Shown here: positions 27,534 to 34,494 of the stretch, piece by piece
Numbering within the stretch: the first letter of the stretch is position 1
How the letters are laid out: each line of letters opens with the position of its first letter
NCBI GenBank assembly: GCA_964587555.1
Contig: CAZPLR010000007.1
Coordinates: 1-64,000, forward strand
Length of the DNA: 64,000 nt
DNA from: JAHHTP01 sp964587555
GTDB lineage: Bacteria > Bacillota > Clostridia > Oscillospirales > Ruminococcaceae
Reading direction: 5' to 3'
The notes under the pieces: model-generated
Told to the model about the DNA's origin: nothing
Database searches by the model: none
Seen by the model: the letters and a program-made list of their open reading frames with translations, nothing else
Position numbers and translations under genes: made by a program

Positions 27534-28262
27534 ATGGAGCAGGCCGAAAAACCGATGATAGAGCTGCGGGATCTGAGCAAGAGCTATCCTGCGCCGTCGG
27601 GAAAAGCAAAGGTACCAGTGCTAAAGCAGCTGGAGCTTACCGTAAAGGCGGGCGAATTTGTTGCGGTGATGGGAGAGTCCGGCGTCGGGAAATCCACCTT
27701 AATGAATATTGTCGGCTGCTTAGATGTGCCGGATGGCGGAACCTATCTTCTCTCCGGTACAGAGGTGGGAACGCTTCCCGCGCGCAGACTTGCAAAAATT
27801 CGCAGCAGGGAGATCGGTTTTATCTTTCAAAACAGCAGTTTAATTTCCTCGTTGACCGCACTGGAAAATATCGAGCTGCCGCTTTATTATCAGCACATCC
27901 CCAAAAAGGCCCGTCGGAGGATGGCGGAGGAGGCTTTGGAGCGTGTGCGCTTAAGCGAGCGGAAAAACCATTTGCCGGGGCAGCTCTCCGGCGGACAGCG
28001 CCAGCGCGCCGCAATCGCCCGCGCAATCGCGGCGCGTCCCAACCTCATTTTGGCGGACGAGCCGACCGGATCGCTCGACGCGCGTTCCGGCAGAGAGGTG
28101 ATGGAGCAGATGGTCCGCCTGCATGAAAGCGGAAAAACGATTCTGCTGATTACCCATGATCCGAAAACCGCCGCTTATGCCGATCGGACGCTTTATCTGA
28201 AAAACGGAAGGCTGTTTGAGGATAAGCTCTGGAATGCCCCGCCGCCTTCGGCAGATGGATGA
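27534..28262 (+). CDS. ABC transporter ATP-binding protein (LolD/MacB-like), without a permease
   Basis: A 242-residue ATPase with Walker A GESGVGKST (47-55), signature LSGGQRQRAAIARA, Walker B LILADEPTGSLD and a switch histidine in LLITHDP. It resembles LolD/MacB-type subunits that pair with FtsX-like permeases for lipoprotein, peptide or antibiotic export. No permease is nearby: a terminator and tRNA-Thr follow at once. It may pair with a distant permease or be what is left of an operon. Ribosome binding site AAGGAGG. Confidence 0.85.
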   Translation: MEQAEKPMIELRDLSKSYPAPSGKAKVPVLKQLELTVKAGEFVAVMGESGVGKSTLMNIVGCLDVPDGGTYLLSGTEVGTLPARRLAKIRSREIGFIFQNSSLISSLTALENIELPLYYQHIPKKARRRMAEEALERVRLSERKNHLPGQLSGGQRQRAAIARAIAARPNLILADEPTGSLDARSGREVMEQMVRLHESGKTILLITHDPKTAAYADRTLYLKNGRLFEDKLWNAPPPSADG

Positions 28263-28283
28263 TGAATCGACAGCTTTTTATGA

Positions 28284-28317
28284 AAAAATCCCTATTGCAA
28301 ACGCAATAGGGATTTTT
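28284..28317 (+). terminator. Bidirectional terminator between the ABC gene and tRNA-Thr
   Basis: A perfect 15-base-pair stem (28284-28298 with 28303-28317) around AAAC, with A-run and T-run at the ends. It terminates the ABC gene on the plus strand and tRNA-Thr on the minus strand. Confidence 0.9.
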
Positions 28318-28319
28318 GC

Positions 28320-28395
28320 TGGAGCTGTTAACCAGATTCGAACTGGTGACCTCATCCTTACCAAGGATGTGCTCTACCACCTGAGCCATAACAGC
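28320..28395 (-). tRNA. tRNA-Thr (GGT), copy 1
   Basis: A cloverleaf with acceptor GCTGTTA/TAACAGC, anticodon loop TTGGTAA (anticodon GGT), GTTCGAATC T-loop and encoded CCA. It is identical over 76 bases to the plus-strand gene at 30953-31028. Confidence 0.97.
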
Positions 28396-28430
28396 ATCCA
28401 TTTTCAGAAAACAAATTCCGAACGCTAATT

Positions 28431-28459
28431 ATTATAACAGGAAATGTCGTGCTTGTCAA
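28431..28459 (-). promoter_or_regulatory. Consensus promoter of tRNA-Thr copy 1
   Basis: On the minus strand, perfect TTGACA (28454-28459) and TATAAT (28431-28436) with 17-base spacing, 36 bases before the tRNA. Confidence 0.88.
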
Positions 28460-28485
28460 GTGGTTTTGTAAATTAAAATCGATTT

Positions 28486-29160
28486 TTATAATATTTCCAT
28501 GTTTTTTGCAAACAGGTGCGAGGTATCGTTGTGGAATCTGCATCGAGGAGCGGTGAACCCGCTTGCCGGGTTTTTGAATTCGATCAGGGTCACGCCAGTC
28601 AACGAAAACCCGAAAGCGGAAAAACAAATCTGCTCAGGAATTGCAAGCAGATGTCCGAACAGGACTGTGCCGGCGCCGCCGTGGCAGAACAGCGCAATGG
28701 TGCTGTCATTCGGTTCAAGAACCCGATAGCGCGCGCCCTCCCTGCGGTAGCCGAGTTTTTCAAAGAACATATCTGCCGCGCAATATAACCCTGCGACCTC
28801 CTCGCCGGCGCCAGTGTTCTCATATAGCGGATGGGTGTGCCATGCTTTTCCTAAGGCGAGCATCTCCTCGCTGCGCATGATCTCCTCCGGCGCGGCAGTA
28901 CCAAAAACCGGACCTTTCTCTGGATGAGCGCACTGGAAGTAGATCTCATGCGCCCAAGGCAGCACCTGCGGCTCTAAGCCGGAAAGCGCACAGAACGGCT
29001 CGGCGGTCTGGCGGGCGCGCCCCTGCGGCGAGGTGTAGACCTTTTGAATCCCATAGGTCATCAGCCGTGGAGCCAGCACCTCGGCTTGCTTCTTTCCAAG
29101 CTCGGTCAGACAGTCGTGGGTGTAGTCCGGATCGCCGTGACGGATGATATAAAGTTTCAT
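28486..29160 (-). CDS. Histidine phosphatase family protein
   Basis: A 224-residue phosphoglycerate-mutase-like protein. LYIIRHGDPDYT carries the catalytic RHG histidine, TSPQGRARQTAEP the second arginine block, and FCHGG the second histidine. Substrate unknown. I used ATG 29160, preceded by AAGGGGGG; the frame continues upstream for 62 codons but crosses the promoter at 29200-29228, so the longer form is not supported. It lies inside the segment bounded by the two tRNA-Thr genes. Confidence 0.87.
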   Translation of the reverse strand: MKLYIIRHGDPDYTHDCLTELGKKQAEVLAPRLMTYGIQKVYTSPQGRARQTAEPFCALSGLEPQVLPWAHEIYFQCAHPEKGPVFGTAAPEEIMRSEEMLALGKAWHTHPLYENTGAGEEVAGLYCAADMFFEKLGYRREGARYRVLEPNDSTIALFCHGGAGTVLFGHLLAIPEQICFSAFGFSLTGVTLIEFKNPASGFTAPRCRFHNDTSHLFAKNMEIL

Positions 29161-29199
29161 ATAAATCCCCCCTTGTAAGATGATAACAATCTTTTCCTT

Positions 29200-29228
29200 A
29201 TTATAGCATATCGGGTGGAGAACGGCAA
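29200..29228 (-). promoter_or_regulatory. Promoter of the histidine phosphatase gene
   Basis: Minus-strand TTGCCG (29223-29228) and TATAAT (29200-29205) separated by 17 bases. Confidence 0.7.
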
Positions 29229-29339
29229 GGGAAAAAGCGGAGCGTTTTGAAAAATTTACCTTATTTTTAATTCTCTGCGGATAGAAAAGCACAGATGGGA
29301 CAAAAACAAAAAAAGTGAAAAAGAGAAGGGAAAAAGGTG

Positions 29340-29368
29340 TTGACAAATAAAAAAAAATATGCTATAAT
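29340..29368 (+). promoter_or_regulatory. Consensus promoter of the tRNA Gly-Arg-His-Gln cluster
   Basis: Perfect TTGACA (29340-29345) and TATAAT (29363-29368) with 17-base spacing, 26 bases before tRNA-Gly. Confidence 0.92.
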
Positions 29369-29393
29369 CGGTGTGTTGTCAAAAGGGAGATAC

Positions 29394-29467
29394 GCAGGTG
29401 TAGTTCAATGGCAGAATCCCAGCCTTCCAAGCTGGTCGCGTGGGTTCGATTCCCATCACCTGCTCCA
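29394..29467 (+). tRNA. tRNA-Gly (TCC)
   Basis: Acceptor GCAGGTG/CACCTGC, anticodon stem-loop CCAGC-CTTCCAA-GCTGG with anticodon TCC, and CCA encoded. Confidence 0.97.
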
Positions 29468-29488
29468 CGGCGCAAGCCGATTGCTTAT

Positions 29489-29562
29489 GCGCCAATAGCT
29501 CAGTTGGATAGAGCACCCGCCTTCTAAGCGGGTTGTCGCAGGTTCGAATCCTGTTTGGCGTA
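29489..29562 (+). tRNA. tRNA-Arg (TCT)
   Basis: Acceptor GCGCCAA/TTGGCGT, anticodon stem-loop CCCGC-CTTCTAA-GCGGG with anticodon TCT. Unlike its neighbours, no CCA is encoded, so it must be added after transcription. Confidence 0.95.
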
Positions 29563-29570
29563 CTTGGCAT

Positions 29571-29648
29571 GGTGGATATAGCCCAGTTGGTTAGAGCGCC
29601 AGATTGTGACTCTGGAGGCCGTGAGTTCGAGTCTCATTATCCACCCCA
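29571..29648 (+). tRNA. tRNA-His (GTG)
   Basis: Acceptor GTGGATA/TATCCAC with the extra 5' G at 29571 typical of tRNA-His, anticodon loop TTGTGAC (GTG), C discriminator and encoded CCA. Confidence 0.96.
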
Positions 29649-29655
29649 TTGCTGT

Positions 29656-29687
29656 ACGTCTGGCAGTAAGTCGCTGTCAGACGTTTT
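29656..29687 (+). other. Terminator-like hairpin within the tRNA operon
   Basis: ACGTCTG (29656-29662) pairs with CAGACGT (29678-29684), with further internal CAG/CTG pairing and TTTT after it. It may partly terminate or mark a processing point before tRNA-Gln. Confidence 0.45.
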
Positions 29688-29691
29688 ATAT

Positions 29692-29767
29692 TGGGGTATC
29701 GCCAAGCGGCAAGGCAAGGGACTTTGACTCCCTCATCACGCTGGTTCGAATCCAGCTACCCCAGCCA
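29692..29767 (+). tRNA. tRNA-Gln (TTG)
   Basis: Acceptor TGGGGTA/TACCCCA, anticodon loop CTTTGAC (TTG), GTTCGAATC T-loop, G discriminator and encoded CCA. Confidence 0.96.
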
Positions 29768-29794
29768 AAAGCAGGTCGTCGACCTGCTTTTTTT
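29768..29794 (+). terminator. Terminator of the tRNA cluster
   Basis: GCAGGTCG/tcGACCTGC stem with a short loop, extended by flanking A and T runs (seven T). Confidence 0.88.
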
Positions 29795-29830
29795 CAACTA
29801 TTCGATGATATATGGAAAACGGAGCGCAGA

Positions 29831-30787
29831 ATGAACACGGAAAAATCAAGCAGGAACAAAACGATCGATATTGCGGAAAGCGAAGGCAAGGAATATCTTT
29901 CCCGCTGTATCCATCTGCGCAAAAAAGCGGCGCTTGACGAGGTTCTGGATCGAATCATCATCGGCGATTGCTTTAAGGTGTTAAAAAAGCTTCCGGAACA
30001 TTCGGTCGATCTCTTGGTTGTCGATCCGCCGTATAATCTCACCAAGGATTATCACGGCAGCGTGTTCCGCCATACCGATGATGCAACCTACCGGCAATTT
30101 ACGCTGGATTGGATTGACGCAGTGAAGCCGCTGCTGAAGAAAACCGCCGCCGTTTATGTCTGCTGCGACTGGGCGTCCGGCATGATTATCGGTCCGGTCC
30201 TAAAGGAGCATTTCATCCTGCGCAACCGCATCACTTGGCAGCGGGAAAAGGGCAGGGGGTCAAACAGCAATTGGAAAAGCGGAATGGAGGATATCTGGTT
30301 TGCGACCTGCTCGGAAGAGTATACGTTTCATATCAAAGCGGTGATGCAGCGTAAACGTGTTCACGCGCCGTACCGAAAGGACGGCGCGCCGAAGGATTGG
30401 GAGGAAACCGCAGAGGGACGTTTTCGCAACACGCATCCGTCGAACTTTTGGGACGACATATCAGTGCCGTATTGGTCGATGGCGGAGAATACTGCGCATC
30501 CAACGCAAAAGCCGGAAAAGCTGATTGCAAAGCTGATCTTAGCGAATACCGATCCGGGCGGGGTGGTGCTGGATCCGTTCTGCGGTTCCGGTACGACGGC
30601 TGTGACCGCGAAGAAGCTGGGGCGGCATTTTATCGGGATTGAGCAGAATACACGCTACTGTATCTGGGCGCAGAAGCGGCTGGAGGACGCGGAGAAAAAC
30701 CCACAGATTCAAGGATACCGCGGCGGCGTGTTTTGGGAGAGGAACGCCTATTTCGGTTCTGCAAAACCTTCCGACAGCACAAAATAG
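29831..30787 (+). CDS. Solitary N6-adenine DNA methyltransferase (beta class)
   Basis: A 318-residue methyltransferase. The catalytic motif IV is DPPYNL near the N-terminus and the SAM-binding motif I is FCGSGTT near the C-terminus, the order of the beta class. A TSNFWDD-like block (HPSNFWDDISVPYWSM) is typical. No restriction enzyme or specificity subunit is adjacent, so it is probably an orphan methylase with an epigenetic or protective role; the recognition site cannot be read. Start: ATG 29831 with GGAG seven bases upstream. The frame is open through tRNA-Gln, which cannot be coding. It lies inside the tRNA-Thr inverted repeat. Confidence 0.88.
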   Translation: MNTEKSSRNKTIDIAESEGKEYLSRCIHLRKKAALDEVLDRIIIGDCFKVLKKLPEHSVDLLVVDPPYNLTKDYHGSVFRHTDDATYRQFTLDWIDAVKPLLKKTAAVYVCCDWASGMIIGPVLKEHFILRNRITWQREKGRGSNSNWKSGMEDIWFATCSEEYTFHIKAVMQRKRVHAPYRKDGAPKDWEETAEGRFRNTHPSNFWDDISVPYWSMAENTAHPTQKPEKLIAKLILANTDPGGVVLDPFCGSGTTAVTAKKLGRHFIGIEQNTRYCIWAQKRLEDAEKNPQIQGYRGGVFWERNAYFGSAKPSDSTK

Positions 30788-30817
30788 GAAAAGATTGACT
30801 TTTTTTGAAAAAAGGCG

Positions 30818-30846
30818 TTGACAAACTGGTTGGAGTATGCTATAAT
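30818..30846 (+). promoter_or_regulatory. Consensus promoter of tRNA-Asp and tRNA-Thr copy 2
   Basis: Perfect TTGACA (30818-30823) and TATAAT (30841-30846), 17-base spacer, 25 bases before tRNA-Asp. Confidence 0.92.
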
Positions 30847-30871
30847 GAACAAGTGCTAAAAACGAGGGTTT

Positions 30872-30948
30872 GGCCCGGTAGCTCAGTTGGTTAGAGCGCC
30901 AGCCTGTCACGCTGGAGGTCGTCGGTTCGAGACCGATTCGGGTCGCCA
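30872..30948 (+). tRNA. tRNA-Asp (GTC)
   Basis: Anticodon stem-loop CCAGC-CTGTCAC-GCTGG with anticodon GTC, acceptor GGCCCGG/TCGGGTC with two G-T pairs, and CCA encoded. Confidence 0.96.
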
Positions 30949-30952
30949 CTTT

Positions 30953-31028
30953 GCTGTTATGGCTCAGGTGGTAGAGCACATCCTTGGTAAGGATGAGGTC
31001 ACCAGTTCGAATCTGGTTAACAGCTCCA
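30953..31028 (+). tRNA. tRNA-Thr (GGT), copy 2
   Basis: Identical over 76 bases to the minus-strand copy at 28320-28395. Anticodon GGT, CCA encoded. It lies four bases after tRNA-Asp. Confidence 0.97.
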
Positions 31029-31031
31029 TAG

Positions 31032-31070
31032 AAACTTCTATTGCGGAAGCAATGGGAGTTTTTATTTTTT
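31032..31070 (+). terminator. Terminator after tRNA-Thr copy 2
   Basis: A 13-base-pair stem with two G-T pairs (31032-31044 with 31049-31061) and a long T-rich tail. It resembles the terminator of copy 1 in its ATTGC/GCAAT core. Confidence 0.82.
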
Positions 31071-31312
31071 TCGTTTTATCTCTATAGAAGCAATCCGACG
31101 ATCTGCTGTTTTACAATTTGTCATTCATCGGCTGAAAGAAAACGCGGCGTCGTTTCACGGATCTCTTTTAATTGTAATATCTTACATATCTGTCTTGGCA
31201 GCTTGGCGTTTCCGGGTTTTCTCGATGCAAATAATAGCGTCCGAATATAACCTTTTCTATCATAGTTCTGTCTTTACAGAATGCGGCGGCTTTGCGGAAA
31301 TATTTTACAGGA
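31071..31312. other. Intergenic stretch without a recognised feature
   Basis: Downstream of the tRNA terminator. Only a short minus-strand frame (31 codons from about 31263) is visible. Its ribosome binding site is poor and it has no clear promoter, so I do not call it a gene. Confidence 0.4.
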
Positions 31313-31358
31313 TTGACATCAAATTCGACAGAAAAGCATATTCTCCTTATGGTAGAAT
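31313..31358 (+). promoter_or_regulatory. Probable promoter of the TIM-barrel-like gene
   Basis: TTGACA at 31313-31318 with CATATT 18 bases further on. Alternatively an extended -10 (TGG-TAGAAT, 31350-31358) closer to the gene. Either would serve the start at 31392. Confidence 0.45.
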
Positions 31359-31391
31359 AAAAAAGAATGAAGAGAAGAAGGAGGAAGCGAT

Positions 31392-32093
31392 ATGAAGTTT
31401 CATTGCTATATGGATTGGAAAGAGCAGGGGCTGCTGCTGGAAGGAAAGGACGCGGGGATCGATCGGGTCGATTTATCGCTTTACGCGCTTGCCCAAGCGC
31501 AGCAGCAGGAGCTTGTACAATTAAGCTTGCTCCTGCGGTCAAACGAGATGGAGGTCTGCGCGCTTTACGAGATGTTCCCGCCGCAGCTTTCGCTTGCTGG
31601 AAACTGGGTGGATTATCAAAAGATCGACCGCTGTTTATTTGACGCGCTGGAGAAGGCGGCGGTATTCTGCCCGCAAACGCTTATTTTTGATACGGCTGCG
31701 CTGCAGAATCTGCCGGACGGTTTTTCCAAGGAGTACGTATTTAAGCAGCTTTGCTATCTGCTGAAAGAACGGGTTGCGCCGATCCTTCAGCAGCACCGCG
31801 TGCGCTGCGCGGTTGCGGGGGCGGATTCCTACGCGCTGGCAAAGGCGGTTGGAAGCGCTCAAATCGGCGTTTTAGCGGATTGCTCGCTTTTGCAGCAGAA
31901 GGAATGCTGGAAAGAGCCATGTCTGCCGATCGTCTATGCACAGATCGAAGATTTTTCCGAGCAAAGCAGGCGTTTTCTTTCGCTGTTGACCCGGTTGGGG
32001 TATGAGGGCGGCGTTTCGGTAAAGCCAAGCTCCGCAGATGTGCGGCGAAAGGTTTTTGCGGACTGGAAAACGATGGAAAACGAATATTGTTAA
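31392..32093 (+). CDS. Possible TIM-barrel sugar-phosphate isomerase-like protein
   Basis: A 233-residue soluble protein. Alternating strands and helices (GIDRVDLSLYAL, MEVCALYEMFP, PQTLIFDTAAL, VRCAVAGADSY, AQIGVLADCSLL) recall xylose-isomerase-like/AP-endonuclease-2 TIM barrels. The usual metal-binding Glu/His residues are not evident and the length is short (family usually 260-290), so it is divergent or inactive. Ribosome binding site GAAGGAGGAAG. It is monocistronic, with a promoter before it and a strong terminator after it. Family assignment is tentative. Confidence 0.55.
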   Translation: MKFHCYMDWKEQGLLLEGKDAGIDRVDLSLYALAQAQQQELVQLSLLLRSNEMEVCALYEMFPPQLSLAGNWVDYQKIDRCLFDALEKAAVFCPQTLIFDTAALQNLPDGFSKEYVFKQLCYLLKERVAPILQQHRVRCAVAGADSYALAKAVGSAQIGVLADCSLLQQKECWKEPCLPIVYAQIEDFSEQSRRFLSLLTRLGYEGGVSVKPSSADVRRKVFADWKTMENEYC

Positions 32094-32098
32094 AGGGC

Positions 32099-32132
32099 GT
32101 CTGGGAGAGAAACCTCTCCCAGACATTTTTTA
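32099..32132 (+). terminator. Strong terminator
   Basis: A perfect 11-base-pair stem GTCTGGGAGAG/CTCTCCCAGAC around AAAC, followed by ATTTTTTATT. Confidence 0.92.
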
Positions 32133-32170
32133 TTGGGAACCTTTTTCCATTTTGTCAGCAAAATAGTGCA

Positions 32171-32199
32171 TTGAAAACCGTAAAAGATGATGCTATAAT
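32171..32199 (+). promoter_or_regulatory. Promoter of the EamA transporter gene
   Basis: TTGAAA (32171-32176), 17 bases, TATAAT (32194-32199) with a TG extension. Confidence 0.82.
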
Positions 32200-32267
32200 A
32201 AGTCTAACCTAAAAATCAAAGCGAAGTCCATCCCATCGAAAGAAAAAAGCGAATAAGGAGGGATTTT

Positions 32268-33233
32268 ATGGGGACTTTGGAAGGAGAAAGGACTTTTTTG
32301 CGCCGACCGCTTGTTGTATGCCTGCTGGCGGTGTTCTGCTGTCTGCTTTGGGGAAGCGCGTTTCCCTGCATCAAGATCGGCTATGCGCTTTTCGAGATCG
32401 ATTCGCAGCAGACGTCCAGCCAAATTTTGTTTGCAGGCATCCGCTTTTTCCTTGCGGGCATCATGACGGTTATCGTCGGCAGCGTTTCGCAGCGGAAAAT
32501 ACAATTCCCATCGGTGCGCGCTTTACCGAAGGTGGCGCTGCTCAGCCTGTTTCAAACTGTGCTGCAATATTTGTTTTTCTATGTCGGGCTGGCGCATACG
32601 ACGGGGGTCAAGGCATCGATTGTAAACGGCGCGGGGACATTTCTTGCAATTTTGGTCGCGGCACTTTGCTTTCGGATGGAAAAGCTGTCGGCGCAAAAGC
32701 TGATTGGATGCGCAGTCGGCTTTGCGGGGGTTGTGCTTGTAAACCTGCCGCAGGGCGGCGTTTCGGGAGGACTTGCGCTGACCGGCGAGGGCTTTATCCT
32801 GTTTTCGGCGATTTCCTATGCGTTTTCTTCGGCATTTATGAAGCGATTTTCCAAGCAGGAAAATCCTGTCATGCTTTCCGGATGGCAATTTATGCTTGGC
32901 GGCGCCGTCATGATTGCCGTGGGGCTGCTATGCGGCGGAAGACTGACTGTGATCAGCGCCGGTGGAATCGGAATGCTCTGCTATCTCGCCTTTGTTTCGG
33001 CAGCAGCATACTCTATCTGGAGCCTGCTGCTCAAATATAACCCGGTTTCAAGGGTGGCGGTTTATGGCTTTGCAAATCCGGTGTTTGGCGCGCTGCTTTC
33101 GGTGCTGCTTTTATCGGAGGCGCAGACAAGCCGCTTTGGCTGGGAAACGCTCGCCGCGCTCATTCTAGTATCCGCAGGTATTTATGTGGTAAACCGCCAG
33201 CCGAAGAACGAGCATGCGGTGAAAACGCCATAA
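32268..33233 (+). CDS. DMT-superfamily (EamA) transporter
   Basis: A 321-residue protein with ten hydrophobic helices in two EamA repeats. The start of the first (CLLWGSAFPCIKIGY) and the second-half VNRQP end are typical. These drug/metabolite transporters usually export amino acids or other small metabolites; the substrate cannot be read here. Ribosome binding site AAGGAGG. The asparaginase gene follows 27 bases later and may share the transcript. Confidence 0.87.
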   Translation: MGTLEGERTFLRRPLVVCLLAVFCCLLWGSAFPCIKIGYALFEIDSQQTSSQILFAGIRFFLAGIMTVIVGSVSQRKIQFPSVRALPKVALLSLFQTVLQYLFFYVGLAHTTGVKASIVNGAGTFLAILVAALCFRMEKLSAQKLIGCAVGFAGVVLVNLPQGGVSGGLALTGEGFILFSAISYAFSSAFMKRFSKQENPVMLSGWQFMLGGAVMIAVGLLCGGRLTVISAGGIGMLCYLAFVSAAAYSIWSLLLKYNPVSRVAVYGFANPVFGALLSVLLLSEAQTSRFGWETLAALILVSAGIYVVNRQPKNEHAVKTP

Positions 33234-33260
33234 GCGATAGAGATAGATCAAGGCAGAAGG

Positions 33261-34301
33261 ATGGAAGTAAGGATGAAAAATATTTTAATGATTGCGACCG
33301 GAGGAACGATCGCCTCCGGCGCAACCCAAACGGGACTGGCCCCGCAGCTTGATGCGGACGAGCTGCTGCACTACACGCCGCAGGTGAAAAAACTCTGCCG
33401 TGTTGATGCTGTCGAGCTTTTTTCGATTGACTCCACCAACATTTCCCCAAGGCACTGGCAGCTTTTGGTCGACTGTATTCGGGAAAACTATGAACGGTAC
33501 GACGGTTTTGTCATCACCCATGGCACCGATACGATGGCATATACGGCGGCGGCGCTTTCCTACTACATTCAGCATTCGCCGAAGCCGATTGTTTTGACCG
33601 GGGCGCAAAAGCCGATTTCGATGGAGATCACCGACTCTAAAACAAATTTGGAGGACGCATTTTCCTATGCCTGCGCGGACGCCTCCAGCGGCGTAGTGAT
33701 CGTGTTCGGCGGGAAGGTAATCCTAGGCACGCGCGCCCGCAAGGTGCGCACCAAAAGCTTTGATGCGTTTGCAAGCATCAATTATCCGCCGCTTGCTGAG
33801 ATCGTCGACGGCAGGATGATGCGCTATATCGCGCTGCCGAAGGAGCAGGCTCCTGCCTTTTATGAAAGAATGGACGCAAAGATCGGCATCTTCAAGCTGA
33901 TACCGGGGATGGGAGCGGACGTGCTGGAATTTATCTTAGAGCGGTACGACGCGGTTATCATCGAAAGCTATGGCGTGGGCGGTATTCCGTCGCTGGAGGG
34001 CGCGGCGTTTGACCGCGTGATCGAACGAGGGCTTTCCGCCGGGAAGATTGTCGTCATGACGACCCAAGTGCCCAACGAGGGCAGCGATATGACCGTTTAT
34101 CGTGTGGGGCGGCGCTTGAAAAGCCGTTTTCAACTGATCGAAGCGTTTGATATGACCTCTGAATCGGTCAACGCCAAGCTGTTATGGCTTTGCTCCAATT
34201 TTTCCGGCGCGGAAGCGTCGCAGCTGCGCCGACTGTTCTACACGTCGGTTGCAAACGACATGCTGTACAGCGAATACGGCGAATACAACGAAAAGGCTTA
34301 A
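33261..34301 (+). CDS. ansA: L-asparaginase, type I
   Basis: A 346-residue amidohydrolase converting asparagine to aspartate and ammonia. The two catalytic threonine motifs are present: ATGGTIAS near the N-terminus and THGTDTM near residue 90. PIVLTGAQKPI is also conserved. No signal peptide, so cytoplasmic type I. A second in-frame ATG at 33273 is also possible; I keep 33261, seven bases after AAGGCAG. Probably co-transcribed with the EamA transporter. Confidence 0.9.
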   Translation: MEVRMKNILMIATGGTIASGATQTGLAPQLDADELLHYTPQVKKLCRVDAVELFSIDSTNISPRHWQLLVDCIRENYERYDGFVITHGTDTMAYTAAALSYYIQHSPKPIVLTGAQKPISMEITDSKTNLEDAFSYACADASSGVVIVFGGKVILGTRARKVRTKSFDAFASINYPPLAEIVDGRMMRYIALPKEQAPAFYERMDAKIGIFKLIPGMGADVLEFILERYDAVIIESYGVGGIPSLEGAAFDRVIERGLSAGKIVVMTTQVPNEGSDMTVYRVGRRLKSRFQLIEAFDMTSESVNAKLLWLCSNFSGAEASQLRRLFYTSVANDMLYSEYGEYNEKA

Positions 34302-34401
34302 TCAAGCGGATTTTTAAAGAACGCTGATGGCAAGCGAGGGCGCCTTCCGGCAATTAAAACGCCTGCAGCAGTAAAAAATATACATACGCGTAAAAAAATT
34401 C

Positions 34402-34431
34402 TTGTAATGCCGGGGGCTGGTATGCTATAAT
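34402..34431 (+). promoter_or_regulatory. Promoter of the GH125 gene
   Basis: TTGTAA (34402-34407), 18 bases, TATAAT (34426-34431) with a TGC extension. Confidence 0.7.
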
Positions 34432-34494
34432 AAAGATAAAGAATTACACGCCGTTTGCAGACGGTAAAAATAAAGTAAAGTGAGGGCTTAGATC

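Noticed and set aside
29161..29346. N-terminal extension of the histidine phosphatase at 28486-29160
   Set aside because: It crosses the minus-strand promoter, while the internal ATG has a strong ribosome binding site and the family start LYIIRHG.
29379..29727. Short frames across the tRNA cluster on both strands
   Set aside because: They read through well-folded tRNA genes and are not protein-coding.
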